Positions 36,744 through 47,847 of a stretch of DNA of 64,000 bases are shown here, piece by piece (within the stretch, counting starts at the first letter, position 1; each line of letters starts with the position of its first letter). The DNA is from an uncultured Trichococcus sp. GTDB lineage: Bacteria > Bacillota > Bacilli > Lactobacillales > Aerococcaceae. Under the pieces are notes generated by a model. The model was not told where the DNA came from and searched no databases. It worked only from the letters and a program-made list of their open reading frames with translations. The DNA lies in NCBI RefSeq assembly GCF_963663645.1, contig NZ_OY760503.1, forward strand, positions 2,361,501-2,425,500, in the 5' to 3' direction. A program made the translations under genes and the position numbers.

Positions 36744-38813
36744 TTGGCTTATAAATATTTAATCATCGTGGAATCGCCTACCAAAGCCAAGACGATAGAA
36801 AAGTATCTTGGCAGAAACTATAAAGTGGTAGCCAGCAAGGGCCACTTGCGCGATTTACCAAAGAGTCGCATGGCGGTTGATATCGAAAATGACTACCAAC
36901 CGGATTATATTTCCATACGCGGTAAAGGCGACCTGATAAAGGAATTGAAAAAATATGCCCATAAGGCAGAAAAAATTTACCTGGCTTCCGACCCGGATAG
37001 AGAAGGGGAAGCCATTTCGTGGCACCTCGCACACTTGTTGGGTTTGGACCCCGCTGACAACATCCGCGTCGTTTATAATGAAGTAACCAAAGACGCAGTC
37101 AGAGAAGCGTTGAAAAATCCGAGACCGATCAACATGGATCTTGTTTCGGCCCAACAGGCAAGAAGAATCTTGGATCGTCTGGTCGGATATTCCATTTCAC
37201 CAATACTATGGAAGAAAGTCAAAAAAGGTTTAAGTGCTGGACGGGTTCAATCCGTTGCGCTTAAACTGATCATCAACCGCGAAGAGGAGATTGCCGGTTT
37301 CGAACCTGTGGAATCTTGGACGATTGATGGCACTTTCCTGAAGGACAAACATGTTTTCCAGGCAGCTTTTTACGGTTTGGACGGGAAAAAGCTGAAGCTG
37401 AAGACCAAAGAGGAAGCAGATGCGGTCTTCGAGAAGATTACGTCAAATGTCTTTGAGATCAGTGACGTGACGAAGAAACAGCAAAAACGCAACCCGGCTC
37501 AGCCGTTTACGACTTCCAGCCTACAACAGGAAGCTGCCAACAAACTGAATTTCCGTACGCGGAAAACGATGATGGTCGCGCAGGAACTCTATGAAGGGAT
37601 CGCGCTCGGCAAAGAAGGCTCAGTTGGTTTGATCACCTACATGAGAACGGATTCCACCCGTGTGTCCGCCGGTTCGATTGAGGAAGCGCATGAGTACATC
37701 ACAGGCACATACGGTCCGGAATATGCCATCGAGAAACAACGCGAGAACAAAAAAGCTCAATCGTCACAAGATGCGCATGAAGCCATCCGTCCTTCCAGTG
37801 TATTAAGGGTGCCAAGCGAAATCGAAGCTTTCTTGACGAAGGACCAGTTCAAACTGTACCAATTGATCTGGGCGCGCTTTTTGGCGAGTCAGATGACGCC
37901 TGCGATCTTCGATACAATGAAGGTCGATCTCAAGCACGACGATGTGATGTTCCGGGCGACAGGGTCGAAAGAGAATTTTTCCGGTTACCGCAAAGTATAC
38001 GTGGAAGGCAATGCCAAAGAAAAAGACAACCTTCTGCCGGAAATGGCTGTCGGTGATACTGTGTTTTCGAAGGACATTGAACCGAATCAGCATTTTTCAC
38101 AACCGCCGGCCCGTTATTCGGAAGCGACGCTCATCAAGGCTTTGGAGGAGAATGGTGTCGGAAGACCTTCGACTTACGCTCCTACGATCGAAACGATCCA
38201 GAAGCGCTACTACGTGAAAGTGACGGCAAAACGTTTCGAACCGACCGAACTGGGTACGATCGTCAACGGATTGATTTCCACCTATTTCCCGGATATCGTG
38301 AATATTTCCTTCACCGCCGGGATGGAAAAGGATCTTGACAGTGTCGAAGAGGGCAAGATGGAATGGGTCAATGTCGTCGATCGTTTTTATAAACCTTTTG
38401 CCGACGAGCTGTCGAAAGCGGAAGTAGAAATCGAAAAGATCGAGATCAAGGATGAACCCGCCGGATTCGATTGCGAATTATGCGGACATCCGATGGTCAT
38501 CAAAATCGGCAGATTCGGGAAATTTTATGCGTGCAGCAATTTCCCGGAATGCCGGAACACAAAACCGATTGTGAAGAAAATCAACGTGACGTGCCCAGTG
38601 TGCCACAAAGGCGAGGTCATCGAACGGAAATCCAAAAAGAACCGGATATTCTATGGCTGCGATCGGTACCCAGAGTGCGAATTCATCTCATGGGACAAAC
38701 CGATCGGCCGCGACTGCCCGATATGTCAACATTATCTTATTGAGAAGAAGGTCAAAGGCGGCATCCAAGTGAAATGCAGTCATTGTGAATACGAAGAAGA
38801 CATACAGAAATAA
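36744..38813 (+). CDS. topA: DNA topoisomerase I
   Basis: Type IA enzyme that relaxes negative supercoils through a 5'-phosphotyrosine. The TOPRIM domain starts with [10 protein letters not shown] and has the D-P-D-R-E-G-E metal motif; the catalytic Tyr is in T-Y-M-R-T-D-S-T-R near residue 300. Three C-terminal four-cysteine zinc motifs are visible, at about 577-602, 612-640 and 656-682. TTG at 36744 follows AGAGGAG by 8 nt and gives [12 protein letters not shown]; the upstream in-frame ATG at 36696 has no ribosome site. The length of 689 is normal. trmFO follows 17 nt later. Confidence 0.97.
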   Translation: MAYKYLIIVESPTKAKTIEKYLGRNYKVVASKGHLRDLPKSRMAVDIENDYQPDYISIRGKGDLIKELKKYAHKAEKIYLASDPDREGEAISWHLAHLLGLDPADNIRVVYNEVTKDAVREALKNPRPINMDLVSAQQARRILDRLVGYSISPILWKKVKKGLSAGRVQSVALKLIINREEEIAGFEPVESWTIDGTFLKDKHVFQAAFYGLDGKKLKLKTKEEADAVFEKITSNVFEISDVTKKQQKRNPAQPFTTSSLQQEAANKLNFRTRKTMMVAQELYEGIALGKEGSVGLITYMRTDSTRVSAGSIEEAHEYITGTYGPEYAIEKQRENKKAQSSQDAHEAIRPSSVLRVPSEIEAFLTKDQFKLYQLIWARFLASQMTPAIFDTMKVDLKHDDVMFRATGSKENFSGYRKVYVEGNAKEKDNLLPEMAVGDTVFSKDIEPNQHFSQPPARYSEATLIKALEENGVGRPSTYAPTIETIQKRYYVKVTAKRFEPTELGTIVNGLISTYFPDIVNISFTAGMEKDLDSVEEGKMEWVNVVDRFYKPFADELSKAEVEIEKIEIKDEPAGFDCELCGHPMVIKIGRFGKFYACSNFPECRNTKPIVKKINVTCPVCHKGEVIERKSKKNRIFYGCDRYPECEFISWDKPIGRDCPICQHYLIEKKVKGGIQVKCSHCEYEEDIQK

Positions 38814-38830
38814 CGTTATGGAGGCATACT

Positions 38831-40141
38831 ATGACACAGAAAACAGTTACCGTAATCGGAGCCGGCCTGGCCGGAAGCGAGGCGGCTTTTCAAATAGCGG
38901 AGCAGGGCATCCACGTCGATCTCTATGAGATGAGACCCCAAAAGATGACGCCTGCCCACCATACTTCGGGTTTTGCGGAATTGGTCTGCACCAATTCACT
39001 GCGTGCGAACCAAGTCACGAATGCCGCAGGGTTGATAAAGGAAGAAATGCGCCATCTGAATTCCCTGATCATCAAAGCGGCCGATGCGACCGCGCTTCCG
39101 GCTGGGGGTGCTTTGGCTGTCGATCGCGACGCCTTTTCAGCATATGTGACGAAAACATTGGAGGACCATCCCAATATCACAATCCATCCGGATGAACTGA
39201 CGGAATTGCCTGAAGGGCTCACGGTGGTAGCGACCGGCCCTCTGACTTCAGAACGATTAGGCCAATCGATCCAGAATTTCATCGAAATGGAAGGCTTGTA
39301 CTTCTATGACGCCGCCGCACCGGTGCTTGAAAAAGACAGCATCGATATGGAAAAGGTTTACTTGAAGTCGCGTTACGACAAAGGTGAAGCTGCCTACCTG
39401 AACTGTCCGATGACAAAAGAGGAATTCGAAACTTTCTATCGCGAACTGATTGCGGCTGAAGTTGCCCCCCTGAAGGAATTCGAGGAGGAAAAATACTTCG
39501 ATGGCTGCATGCCTTTCGAAGTGATGGCCTCAAGAGGCGAAAAAACGTTGCTGTTCGGGCCGATGAAACCGGTTGGGCTGGAAGATCCGAAGACCGGAAA
39601 GATACCGTACGCAGTTGTGCAGCTTCGTCAGGACAACGCTGCCGGATCCTTGTACAACATCGTCGGTTTCCAGACCCATCTGAAATGGGGCGAACAGAAG
39701 CGCATCCTGCGGCTGATTCCGGGTTTGGAAAATGTTGAGATCGTGCGTTACGGAGTCATGCACAGGAATACATTCCTGAACTCTCCGAAAATACTGCGCT
39801 CAACCTATCAGAGCCAAAAACGCGACGATCTGTTCTTTGCTGGCCAGATGACCGGGGTTGAAGGCTATGTCGAGAGTGCCGCAAGCGGCTTGTTGGCGGG
39901 TCTCAATGCCGCCAGGTTGGCGAAAGGACAGGAATGCGTTGTATTCCCGAAAGAGACGATGATCGGTGCGATGTCGCACTACATAACAAATACGGACAGC
40001 AAACATTTCCAACCGATGAATGCCAACTTCGGCATCATCGAACCGTTGGGCGGCAAGAAAATCCGCGATAAACAGCTCAAAAACCAAATGATAGCCGACA
40101 AAGCGTTGGCTGCTCTGGACGAATTCGTGCAAACGATTTAA
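38831..40141 (+). CDS. trmFO: Methylenetetrahydrofolate-tRNA-(uracil-5-)-methyltransferase TrmFO
   Basis: Flavin- and folate-dependent enzyme forming m5U54 in the tRNA T-loop, the Gram-positive alternative to SAM-dependent TrmA. The FAD-binding [12 protein letters not shown] is at the N-terminus; the redox Cys lies in [10 protein letters not shown] near residue 55; [12 protein letters not shown] occurs near 338. 436 residues. TATGGAGG precedes the ATG. The topA-trmFO-xerC-hslVU-codY order is a conserved Bacillota block. Confidence 0.97.
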   Translation: MTQKTVTVIGAGLAGSEAAFQIAEQGIHVDLYEMRPQKMTPAHHTSGFAELVCTNSLRANQVTNAAGLIKEEMRHLNSLIIKAADATALPAGGALAVDRDAFSAYVTKTLEDHPNITIHPDELTELPEGLTVVATGPLTSERLGQSIQNFIEMEGLYFYDAAAPVLEKDSIDMEKVYLKSRYDKGEAAYLNCPMTKEEFETFYRELIAAEVAPLKEFEEEKYFDGCMPFEVMASRGEKTLLFGPMKPVGLEDPKTGKIPYAVVQLRQDNAAGSLYNIVGFQTHLKWGEQKRILRLIPGLENVEIVRYGVMHRNTFLNSPKILRSTYQSQKRDDLFFAGQMTGVEGYVESAASGLLAGLNAARLAKGQECVVFPKETMIGAMSHYITNTDSKHFQPMNANFGIIEPLGGKKIRDKQLKNQMIADKALAALDEFVQTI

Positions 40142-40156
40142 GTTCGCTTCCTTACA

Positions 40157-40185
40157 TTGAAATCTCTCCAACATTGTGATAAATT
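40157..40185 (+). promoter_or_regulatory. Promoter of xerC-hslVU, nested in the upstream terminator
   Basis: TTGAAA at 40157-40162, 17-nt spacer, TAAATT at 40180-40185 preceded by TGA. The 12-mer GTGATAAATTTA is identical to the -10 region of the hrcA promoter. The expected start near 40192 is in the loop of the 40160-40214 hairpin. Confidence 0.6.
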
Positions 40186-40214
40186 TAGTCATAAGATGTT
40201 GGAGGGATTTTTTT
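40160..40214 (+). terminator. Terminator after trmFO whose 3' arm is the xerC ribosome site
   Basis: 15-bp stem AAATCTCTCCAACAT (40160-40174) / ATGTTGGAGGGATTT (40196-40210) with one G-U pair, a 21-nt loop and a seven-T tract ending in the TTG start of xerC. GGAGGG in the 3' arm is the ribosome site, 6 nt before that TTG. Confidence 0.85.
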
Positions 40215-41130
40215 GTATAATCAAGAATTAATCGATCGTTTCATAAACTATTTGGCCATTGAGAGGCGCTATTCCGATGAAACGGTCAAGGCCTATCTGT
40301 TTGACCTGAAAAAATTCGAATCCTTTCTTGAAGAAAGTGGAACCAGCGATTTGGTGGCGGTGCAATTGTATGATGTCCGCCTGTATCTGAGTTTTTTGGA
40401 CGAACAAAAACTGAGCCGAAACACCATTTCGCGCACATTGTCCAGCCTGAGGGGGTTCTATCACTTTCTGATCCGCAATGACCTGCTTGATGAAAACCCT
40501 TTATCCTACATCTCTTTCAAGAAAAAGCAGCTGCGTCTGCCGCAGTACCTGTACGAAGAAGAATTGGAAAAACTGTTGCGCGCAGCTGAAGGGACCGAGA
40601 TATTGGATTATCGGAATCGGGCGTTGGTGGAATTGTTGTATGCAACCGGCATCCGCGTCAGCGAATGCAAGAACATCAAGCTGCAGGATATTTCCTTCGA
40701 TTTGGGCGTCATATTGATTTTCGGAAAAGGGAATAAAGAGCGGTATGTGCCGTTTGGGCATTATGCTGCCGCGGCCATACAGGAGTATCTGGAGATGACC
40801 CGATCGGAATTGATGTCAAAGCACCAGCGCAGCCACGACTTTCTCTTTGTGAATCGCTTGGGCGATCCGCTCACGGCGGGCGGCATTGAATACATACTGA
40901 AACAGATCATGAAAAAAACCGGATTGACAGGGACGTTGCATCCGCATATGCTGCGGCATACATTTGCGACCGACATGCTGAATAACGGAGCGGATATGCG
41001 AACCGTTCAGGAGCTGTTGGGACATGCCAGCCTGTCATCCACTCAAATCTATACACACGTAACGAAAGATGCCCTGCAAAGGAATTACAACCAATACCAC
41101 CCAAGGGCGAAACGGGACAGCAAGAAATAG
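40213..41130 (+). CDS. xerC: Tyrosine recombinase XerC
   Basis: Resolves chromosome dimers at the dif site with a partner Xer recombinase. The N-terminal SAM-like DNA-binding domain occupies about 1-90 and the catalytic domain the rest. Active-site residues: Arg in T-G-I-R-V-S-E, His and Arg in H-M-L-R-H-T-F-A-T, His in L-L-G-H-A-S-L, and the nucleophile Tyr in S-T-Q-I-Y-T-H. The start is TTG at 40213, giving M-Y-N-Q-E-L-I-D-R-F. 305 residues. hslV follows after 12 nt. The genomic neighbourhood (hslVU, codY) identifies it as XerC rather than a phage integrase. Confidence 0.95.
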   Translation: MYNQELIDRFINYLAIERRYSDETVKAYLFDLKKFESFLEESGTSDLVAVQLYDVRLYLSFLDEQKLSRNTISRTLSSLRGFYHFLIRNDLLDENPLSYISFKKKQLRLPQYLYEEELEKLLRAAEGTEILDYRNRALVELLYATGIRVSECKNIKLQDISFDLGVILIFGKGNKERYVPFGHYAAAAIQEYLEMTRSELMSKHQRSHDFLFVNRLGDPLTAGGIEYILKQIMKKTGLTGTLHPHMLRHTFATDMLNNGADMRTVQELLGHASLSSTQIYTHVTKDALQRNYNQYHPRAKRDSKK

Positions 41131-41142
41131 GGGGAATATCAA

Positions 41143-41667
41143 ATGACAACAATCTGTGCAGTGCAGCACAACGGACGTTCAGCCATGGCGGGGGACGGTC
41201 AGGTGACGATGGGCCAATCCGTCATCATGAAAGGGACCGCAAAAAAAATCAGACGCATCTATCATGATGAAGTCATCGTCGGTTTCGCTGGCGGGGTAGC
41301 GGACGCATTCACCCTAGAGGATAAATTTGAAGAGAAACTCAATCAATACAAAGGGAACCTACTGCGCGCCTCCATCGAGGTGGCCAAGGAATGGCGGGGC
41401 GATCGCGCCCTTCAGAAGCTGGAGGCGTTATTGATCGTCATGAACAAGGAGCAGATGCTGCTTGTTTCCGGGAGCGGGGAAGTCATCGAACCGGATGATG
41501 GGATCCTGACGATCGGATCGGGCGGGAATTATGCCTTGGCCGCAGCAAGAGCCTTAAAAAGAAGAGGCTCCGATCTTTCCGCAAAGGAAATCGCTTACGA
41601 AAGTCTCAAGATTGCCTCAGAAATCTGCGTATTTACTAACGACAACATTATCGTTGAAGAATTTTAG
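41143..41667 (+). CDS. hslV: ATP-dependent protease proteolytic subunit HslV (ClpQ)
   Basis: Forms the peptidase double ring of the HslUV (ClpQY) protease. After removal of Met1 the N-terminal Thr2 is the nucleophile (T-T-I-C-A-V). G-D-G-Q-V-T-M-G and the later [11 protein letters not shown] motif are typical. AGGGGGAATATCA precedes the ATG. 174 residues, normal. hslU begins 16 nt downstream. Confidence 0.97.
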   Translation: MTTICAVQHNGRSAMAGDGQVTMGQSVIMKGTAKKIRRIYHDEVIVGFAGGVADAFTLEDKFEEKLNQYKGNLLRASIEVAKEWRGDRALQKLEALLIVMNKEQMLLVSGSGEVIEPDDGILTIGSGGNYALAAARALKRRGSDLSAKEIAYESLKIASEICVFTNDNIIVEEF

Positions 41668-41683
41668 ATAGGTGGCTAATATA

Positions 41684-43093
41684 ATGAAGGAACAGCACAA
41701 CAGAACACCCAGAGAAATCGTCAAGGAGCTTGACCGTTACATCATCGGCCAAGATGCGGCCAAAAAAGCGATTGCTGTCGCTTTGCGGAATCGCTACAGG
41801 AGGCAAAAGTTGGATGCCGACATGCAAAAGGAAGTGACTCCGAAAAACATTCTGATGATCGGCCCGACCGGAGTAGGGAAGACGGAGCTGGCGAGACGCT
41901 TGGCGTTGTTGGTCGAAGCACCCTTCGTTAAGGTCGAGGCCACCAAATTCACGGAAGTCGGCTATGTCGGCCGCGACGTCGAATCGATGGTCCGCGATCT
42001 GATGGAGAACGCCATCCAGATCGTCGAAAAGCAAAAGCGCGGCGATGTGTATGTCAAAGCCTATGAAGAGGCTTTGCAACGACTTGCCAAAGTCATGAAG
42101 CCAGGGGCCAAAAAGGCGAAGCCCAAACAGGAAGGCATGAATGACTGGCAAAACATGTTCAAAAACCTGGGGATGCCTCTGCCGGAAAGTCAGGAAGAGG
42201 AAGCCGAAGAAGTGACTGCCGAAATCGCCAAGAGCAGAGCGGAAATCATCGAGCAATTGCGTAAAGGGCTTCTGGACAAACGTGAAGTCTCCATAAAAGT
42301 GGAGGAAAAACAAGCCAATCCATTAGGCGCGGGCGGAAACAACGAACAAATGATGATGCTTCAGTCAGCCTTTGAATCCATGACGCCGAAAAAGAAAATC
42401 CAACGGACGCTTTTGGTCGAAGATGCCATTGAGGTACTCGTGCAGGAAGAGACCGACAAGCTGGTCAATAAAGACGATGTCTCGCAGGAGGCTTTGAAGT
42501 TGGCCGAAACCAACGGCATCATCTTCATTGATGAAATCGACAAAATCACCTCCAAATCACAAAACTCAGGCGAAGTTTCGCGGGAAGGCGTTCAACGGGA
42601 TATCCTTCCGATTGTCGAAGGGAGCCAAGTTTCCACCAAGTATGGGGCCATCCAAACGGATCACATCCTCTTCATAGCGTCTGGGGCGTTCCACGTCTCC
42701 AAGCCGAGCGATCTGATCCCGGAACTGCAAGGTCGTTTCCCGATCCGCGTGGAATTGAATGACCTTACGGAAGATGATTTCGTCCGTATCCTTACTGAAC
42801 CCAATAATGCGATGCTGAAACAATACACCGCACTGTTGGCAACGGAAGACGTCGACATCACCTTCACCCAGGAAGCCATCCGGAAAATGGCTGTCATCGC
42901 GACTGAAGTCAATCAGGAAACCGATAACATCGGCGCCAGAAGACTGCACACAATCATGGAAAAATTATTGGAGGACCTGTTGTTCGAAGCTTCCGAAATA
43001 CCCGGGACAGAGATCACGATAACGGAACATTACGTGGATGAAAAACTTGAGAAAATTGTAGAGAACAAAGATTTAAGAAGATATATCCTTTAA
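41684..43093 (+). CDS. hslU: ATP-dependent protease ATPase subunit HslU (ClpY)
   Basis: AAA+ unfoldase that feeds substrates to HslV. It begins with the conserved [16 protein letters not shown], has Walker [11 protein letters not shown] near residue 60, the I domain at about 110-230, Walker [10 protein letters not shown] near 280, and ends in the conserved D-L-R-R-Y-I-L that docks into HslV. ATG at 41684 lies 8 nt after AGGTGG; GTG at 41672 overlaps that site. 469 residues. Confidence 0.97.
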   Translation: MKEQHNRTPREIVKELDRYIIGQDAAKKAIAVALRNRYRRQKLDADMQKEVTPKNILMIGPTGVGKTELARRLALLVEAPFVKVEATKFTEVGYVGRDVESMVRDLMENAIQIVEKQKRGDVYVKAYEEALQRLAKVMKPGAKKAKPKQEGMNDWQNMFKNLGMPLPESQEEEAEEVTAEIAKSRAEIIEQLRKGLLDKREVSIKVEEKQANPLGAGGNNEQMMMLQSAFESMTPKKKIQRTLLVEDAIEVLVQEETDKLVNKDDVSQEALKLAETNGIIFIDEIDKITSKSQNSGEVSREGVQRDILPIVEGSQVSTKYGAIQTDHILFIASGAFHVSKPSDLIPELQGRFPIRVELNDLTEDDFVRILTEPNNAMLKQYTALLATEDVDITFTQEAIRKMAVIATEVNQETDNIGARRLHTIMEKLLEDLLFEASEIPGTEITITEHYVDEKLEKIVENKDLRRYIL

Positions 43094-43166
43094 GCATAAA
43101 AAAATCCCCTTTAGGTTGGGTGAACCTTGCGGATATTTTCTGATGGATAATCGTATGGGGGGAAAC

Positions 43167-43985
43167 ATGGACGAATTATTAGAAAAGTTGAGAAAAATCA
43201 ACTATATGCTGCAAAAAGAAGGGGGCTTTGTCGCCGTTACCGGTGAGGGATCGGCATTGCCCTTTACGGAAATGGCAAGCGTACTGGCCGACATCTTAAG
43301 AGCCAACACGTATCTGATCGATCTGTCCGGCAATCTATTGGGCTACAGCGAGGCAACCGATATCAACAATGCCCGCATCAAACAAATGCTTGAGGACAAG
43401 AAATTTCCGGAGCAGTATGCCCATAATCTGTCTGCGCTGTTCCAGACGACCGCGAACATCGGCATTGAATCTGATTTTACAGCCTTTCCGATCGAGAGCA
43501 GAGACTTGTTCATTACCGGTGTCACAACAATCGTTCCGATTTTTGCTTCCGGCAAGCGTTTGGGGAGTCTGATTTTGGCGCGGATGTTTCCGGCCTTTGA
43601 CAGCAGTGACTTGATCCTTGCCGAACACGGTGCCACGGTTATCGGCATTGAGTTGCTGCATACCATCAATTTGCGCACGGAAGAGGCGACACGGGTGACC
43701 ACCCTGATCCAGATTGCCATAAAATCGCTGTCTTTCAGCGAAATGGAGGCGGTAAAAGCGATTTTTGAGACTTTTCCATCCTTGGAGGAACGCATCACCG
43801 CATCAAAAATTGCGGCAGAAAAGAATATAACACGCTCCGTCATAGTCAACGCTTTAAGAAAGCTGGAATCAGCCGGCATTCTCGAGACGAGATCGCTCGG
43901 CATGAAAGGAACGCTCATCCGAGTCGTTTCTGCAGAATTGCTTGATGCTTTAAGGAAGGCTTTGTATCCGAAAAATGATCAATAA
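43167..43985 (+). CDS. codY: GTP-sensing transcriptional pleiotropic repressor CodY
   Basis: Global regulator responding to branched-chain amino acids (and GTP in bacilli), repressing peptide uptake and amino acid synthesis when nutrients are plentiful. The N-terminal GAF domain covers about 1-155; the C-terminal winged helix includes A-S-K-I-A-A-E-K-N-I-T-R-S-V-I-V-N-A-L-R. ATG at 43167 follows TGGGGGGAAAC and gives M-D-E-L-L-E-K-L-R-K-I-N. 272 residues, slightly longer than the 259 of B. subtilis. The 73-nt gap after hslU shows no terminator. The opp genes later in the window are natural candidate targets. Confidence 0.95.
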   Translation: MDELLEKLRKINYMLQKEGGFVAVTGEGSALPFTEMASVLADILRANTYLIDLSGNLLGYSEATDINNARIKQMLEDKKFPEQYAHNLSALFQTTANIGIESDFTAFPIESRDLFITGVTTIVPIFASGKRLGSLILARMFPAFDSSDLILAEHGATVIGIELLHTINLRTEEATRVTTLIQIAIKSLSFSEMEAVKAIFETFPSLEERITASKIAAEKNITRSVIVNALRKLESAGILETRSLGMKGTLIRVVSAELLDALRKALYPKNDQ

Positions 43986-44021
43986 GCAAAATGGTGTAAA
44001 GCCAAACTAGGGGGAAATGTA

Positions 44022-44894
44022 ATGGAGTTTGTAATTGAAAACCAGCACCTTGCGGTAACCGTAAAAGATAAGGGTGCAGAAATCACCAGTGTCATCTCAA
44101 AAAAAACCGGCATCGAATATATTTGGCAGGCTGATGAAGAAGTATGGAACAGACATGCACCCATCCTTTTTCCGTTCGTCGGACGACTGAAGGATGATGC
44201 CTTTCGCCATAACGGCAAAACTTACACCATGGGGCAACACGGATTTGCTCGCGATTCAAAATTTTCGGTGCATGAGCGTTTGTCCGACAGCATCACATTC
44301 ATCCTTGCGCCGAACGGTGATTTCAAACATGTTTATCCATTTTTGTTCGAACTGCAGTTGACTTATCAATTGTTCGAGAACCAATTGTCGGTCAGCTACA
44401 AAGTTAAGAACCTTGACGAGGACAAGATGTATTTCTCGATCGGAGGGCATCCAGGCTTCAATGTGCCGCTGACGGAAGGGGAAACCTTCGAGGATTATTA
44501 CATCAGGATGACTCCTGAAATTTCGCGTGAGCGCTTGTTCCTGGAGGGGCCATACCTCGCCGCAGAGGAAACGGTTGAAGTGGAACAGAACCATTTCCCA
44601 TTGCAAAGGGACCTCTTCCTGAATGATGCCATTATCTTCAAGACGCCGGAACCGACAACCGTGACGCTGGCATCCAATAAAGGTGAGCACGGGATTACCA
44701 TGTCCTATGAAGACTTCGACTACTTAGGCATCTGGACGAAGCCGCAGGAAGATGCCGCTTATGTCTGTTTGGAGCCTTGGTGCGGACTGGCTGACCGGGT
44801 GGATTCGGACGGGGTGCTGGAAAGAAAAACAGCCATCCAATCGCTTGAGCCAGGGAATAAACGTTATTATGTCCATCGGATCGAGTTCTTCTAG
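44022..44894 (+). CDS. Aldose 1-epimerase family protein (LacX-like)
   Basis: Galactose mutarotase-like beta-sandwich protein. Landmarks are N-R-H-A-P-I-L-F-P-F-V-G-R near residue 48, Q-H-G-F-A-R-D (catalytic His equivalent) near 76, G-G-H-P-G-F-N-V-P (second His) near 147, and L-E-P-W-C-G near 254. This spacing and the 290-residue length match the LacX/YihR-like subgroup rather than the 340-residue GalM. The sugar substrate is unknown. AGGGGGAAATGTA precedes the ATG. It is 36 nt after codY, so read-through is possible, and ends at two hairpins. Confidence 0.9.
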   Translation: MEFVIENQHLAVTVKDKGAEITSVISKKTGIEYIWQADEEVWNRHAPILFPFVGRLKDDAFRHNGKTYTMGQHGFARDSKFSVHERLSDSITFILAPNGDFKHVYPFLFELQLTYQLFENQLSVSYKVKNLDEDKMYFSIGGHPGFNVPLTEGETFEDYYIRMTPEISRERLFLEGPYLAAEETVEVEQNHFPLQRDLFLNDAIIFKTPEPTTVTLASNKGEHGITMSYEDFDYLGIWTKPQEDAAYVCLEPWCGLADRVDSDGVLERKTAIQSLEPGNKRYYVHRIEFF

Positions 44895-44911
44895 ATTATT
44901 CGCCAGGATAA

Positions 44912-44932
44912 CCTAACAGCGTTTATGTTAGG
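44912..44932 (+). promoter_or_regulatory. Small hairpin after the epimerase gene
   Basis: CCTAACA / TGTTAGG with a 7-nt loop and no T-run. It precedes the strong terminator by 10 nt; it could be an mRNA 3'-end stabiliser. Confidence 0.45.
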
Positions 44933-44941
44933 GTCTGAAAA

Positions 44942-44983
44942 AAGGCGGGGCCGTAAATCAGCAACGATTTACGGCCCCGCCTT
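44942..44983. terminator. Bidirectional terminator between the epimerase gene and plsY
   Basis: Perfect 18-bp stem (44942-44959 with 44966-44983) containing GGCGGGGCCG, 6-nt loop, with A-rich and T-rich flanks, between convergent genes. Confidence 0.93.
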
Positions 44984-44989
44984 ATTCTG

Positions 44990-45595
44990 TTATTTTTCTT
45001 TAGCGCTCTTCGATTTGTAGCCGAAAGGCACTTTGCTTTCCGTCCCATTTTTGATCCGGTAAATGTTGGAACGGTGGCGATAGATGATGAAGATCGTCAA
45101 AAGGATCGTAACGATCGTCAATGGCCAATCCTTAAAAAAGAAGGAAAGGGAGACTGCCGTAAAACAGGCCAATATGCTGGACAAGCTGACCATTCTGGAG
45201 AAGTACAGATAGATGACGAAAGCGATGATGGCTTCCGCAAAAAAAACCGGGTTGTAGGCCAACAGGATACCGCCGCTTGTAGCCACTGCCTTGCCTCCTT
45301 TGAATCCCGCGAAAAGGGGATAGGTATGCCCTAATGCTGCAACAACCCCGGCCAACAACGGATGGATTTCGGCCCCTAACCACATCGGCAACAGGGTTGC
45401 CGCCGAGCCTTTCAGCATGTCCATGATCAGGACGATGATGCCGGCTTTTTTGCCTAACACGCGGAAGGTATTGGTTGTTCCGCTGTTCCCGCTACCGTAT
45501 TTGCGGATGTCTGTATGATAAAAATATTTTCCGATCCAAATGCCTGAAGGGATGGAACCCAAAAGGTAGGCCAGGACGATGACGATTGCTGTCAT
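44990..45595 (-). CDS. plsY: Glycerol-3-phosphate acyltransferase PlsY
   Basis: Membrane enzyme that transfers acyl groups from acyl-phosphate to glycerol-3-phosphate, the first step of phospholipid synthesis in Gram-positive bacteria. Five or six membrane helices are visible. The three active-site motifs are present: [19 protein letters not shown] and [20 protein letters not shown] at 45595 after AGGAGTGAAGTGAG gives 201 residues; an upstream in-frame ATG at 45646 has no ribosome site. Divergent from parE, which is a common Bacillota arrangement. Confidence 0.96.
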   Translation of the reverse strand: MTAIVIVLAYLLGSIPSGIWIGKYFYHTDIRKYGSGNSGTTNTFRVLGKKAGIIVLIMDMLKGSAATLLPMWLGAEIHPLLAGVVAALGHTYPLFAGFKGGKAVATSGGILLAYNPVFFAEAIIAFVIYLYFSRMVSLSSILACFTAVSLSFFFKDWPLTIVTILLTIFIIYRHRSNIYRIKNGTESKVPFGYKSKSAKEK

Positions 45596-45777
45596 TCTCA
45601 CTTCACTCCTAAGTTGAAACTCCAATATAAAACAATTCCAGTTCATTTTACCATTTTATCCGCATTTTTCCTATAGGGGGCAGAATTCCGTCTCATTTTT
45701 AATACTTTTCAAAGTGAAAGTTATACAGTATGATAGAATAGATGTTCGGTTCAGAACAGAGATGAAGGAGTTTTTTT

Positions 45778-47847
45778 ATGGCACAAAACAAAGAGAATAA
45801 ATACAATGATGACTCCATCCAAGTGTTGGAAGGACTTGAAGCAGTCAGGAAACGGCCCGGGATGTACATCGGTTCGACTGATGCACGCGGATTGCATCAT
45901 TTAGTATATGAGATAGTCGATAATGCGGTAGATGAGGCCTTGTCGGGTTATGCTGATAAGATCGACATCACGATCCATGAAGACCAAAGCATCAGCGTCA
46001 AAGACAATGGCCGCGGCATGCCGACCGGTTTGCACGCTTCAGGGGTGCCCACCATCCAAGTCATTTTTACCGTGCTGCACGCTGGAGGAAAGTTCGGTCA
46101 AGGCGGCTACAAAACTTCTGGAGGTCTTCACGGAGTAGGCGCGAGTGTCGTCAATGCCCTTTCCAAATGGCTGGAAGTCTCGGTCATCCGCGAGAGCACA
46201 CTCTATACAATGAAATTTAAGGACGGCGGAAAACCCGCCAGCAAATTGATCAAGGCAAAAAGCGCCGCTAAAGGATCAGGGTCTTTGATTCATTTTTTAC
46301 CGGACAAAGAAATTTTCGGAACAGCGCAACTGTCCTATGATATTTTGGCGGAGCGTTTTCGGGAATCGGCCTTTTTGTTGAAAGGTTTAACCATCACACT
46401 GAAAGATGAACGGACTGAACAAAGCGATACTTTCTTCTTCGAAGAAGGGATCAAGGAATTTGTTGCTTACTTGAATGAAGAAAAGGATACACTGCACGAT
46501 GTCGTGTACTTCGGCGGGGAAGCCGATGGGATCGAGATCGAATTTTCTTTCCAGTACAACGACGGTTACTCGGAGACAATCCTGTCGTTCGTCAATAACG
46601 TCCGTACGAAGGATGGCGGTACACATGAAACCGGCGCGAAGACCGCCATCACCAAAGCGTTCAATGAATACGCCCGGAAGATGAATCTGATCAAAGAGAA
46701 GGAAAAGAATCTCGAGGGCAGTGATGTGCGCGAAGGCCTTTCGGCGGTGTTGTCGCTGCGCGTACCGGAGAACCTGCTCCAATTCGAAGGCCAGACGAAA
46801 GAAAAATTAGGCACGCCGCAAGCAAGGGCAGCCGTTGATGGCCTCATCAGCGAAAAACTGAGCATCTACCTGATCGAAAATGGCGAAACAGCCCAAATGC
46901 TTGCCCGGAAATCACTGAAAGCCAGAGAGGCCAGAAATGCAGCGCGTAAAGCCCGTGAAGAGACGCGTAACGGCAAAAAAAGGCAGAAAAATGAATCGCT
47001 GTTGTCCGGCAAGCTTACGCCTGCGCAAAGTAAAAATCCGAAAAAGAACGAACTGTATCTGGTCGAGGGTGATTCCGCCGGCGGATCCGCCAAACAAGGG
47101 CGCGACCGCAAGTTCCAAGCAATACTGCCGCTGCGTGGGAAAGTCATCAATACAGAACGCGCGAGCATGCAGGATATATTGAAGAACGAGGAAATCAACA
47201 CGATCATCTACACTGTCGGCGCAGGGGTCGGTGCGGATTTCGAACTCGAGGATTGCAATTACGACAAGATCATCATCATGACGGATGCGGACACGGATGG
47301 TGCGCATATTCAGATCCTGTTGCTGACCTTCTTCTATCGGTACATGAAGCCGTTGTTGGAAGCCGGAAAAATTTATTTGGCGCAGCCGCCTTTGTACAAG
47401 GTGTCCAAAGGCTTCGGCAAAAACGAAAAAATCGAGTACGCATGGACCGAAAAGGAGCTGCAGGAAAAAATCGACATCATCGGCAAGGGCTATATCCTGC
47501 AACGCTATAAAGGTCTCGGGGAAATGAACGCGGATCAACTGTGGGATACCACAATGGATCCTGAAACCAGGACGTTGATCCGGGTGCTCATCGATGACAA
47601 AGCCCAAGCGGAGCGCCGAGTCACGACACTGATGGGAAATAAAGTCGAACCGCGAAGGAAATGGATCGAGAAGCATGTCGAATTTTCGATGGCCGACGAT
47701 AAGAGCATCCTGGAGCAAGACCTTGCACCGGCGCCTGATAGTGGCCAGGCGCATCTGCAGGATAAAGTGAAGAAGGAATCTTCGGATCAGCAGACCGCTC
47801 ATGACATGGAGCAAATTTCGTTAGATTTTGAAAGTGGTGAACTATAG
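45778..47847 (+). CDS. parE: DNA topoisomerase IV subunit B
   Basis: ATPase subunit of Topo IV, which decatenates daughter chromosomes. The GHKL ATPase has [17 protein letters not shown] and G-G-L-H-G-V-G-A; the TOPRIM part has [14 protein letters not shown] and [16 protein letters not shown] (rather than the R-D-R with Q-A of GyrB) and pairing with parC identify it as ParE. 689 residues, including a longer than usual acidic C-terminal tail. AAGGAG followed by seven T precedes the ATG. It overlaps parC by one base. Confidence 0.95.
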   Translation: MAQNKENKYNDDSIQVLEGLEAVRKRPGMYIGSTDARGLHHLVYEIVDNAVDEALSGYADKIDITIHEDQSISVKDNGRGMPTGLHASGVPTIQVIFTVLHAGGKFGQGGYKTSGGLHGVGASVVNALSKWLEVSVIRESTLYTMKFKDGGKPASKLIKAKSAAKGSGSLIHFLPDKEIFGTAQLSYDILAERFRESAFLLKGLTITLKDERTEQSDTFFFEEGIKEFVAYLNEEKDTLHDVVYFGGEADGIEIEFSFQYNDGYSETILSFVNNVRTKDGGTHETGAKTAITKAFNEYARKMNLIKEKEKNLEGSDVREGLSAVLSLRVPENLLQFEGQTKEKLGTPQARAAVDGLISEKLSIYLIENGETAQMLARKSLKAREARNAARKAREETRNGKKRQKNESLLSGKLTPAQSKNPKKNELYLVEGDSAGGSAKQGRDRKFQAILPLRGKVINTERASMQDILKNEEINTIIYTVGAGVGADFELEDCNYDKIIIMTDADTDGAHIQILLLTFFYRYMKPLLEAGKIYLAQPPLYKVSKGFGKNEKIEYAWTEKELQEKIDIIGKGYILQRYKGLGEMNADQLWDTTMDPETRTLIRVLIDDKAQAERRVTTLMGNKVEPRRKWIEKHVEFSMADDKSILEQDLAPAPDSGQAHLQDKVKKESSDQQTAHDMEQISLDFESGEL

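Noticed and set aside
43134-43148. Possible CodY box before codY (partial match to AATTTTCWGAAAATT)
   Set aside because: Only the left part matches; five positions disagree, too many to call without a matrix score.
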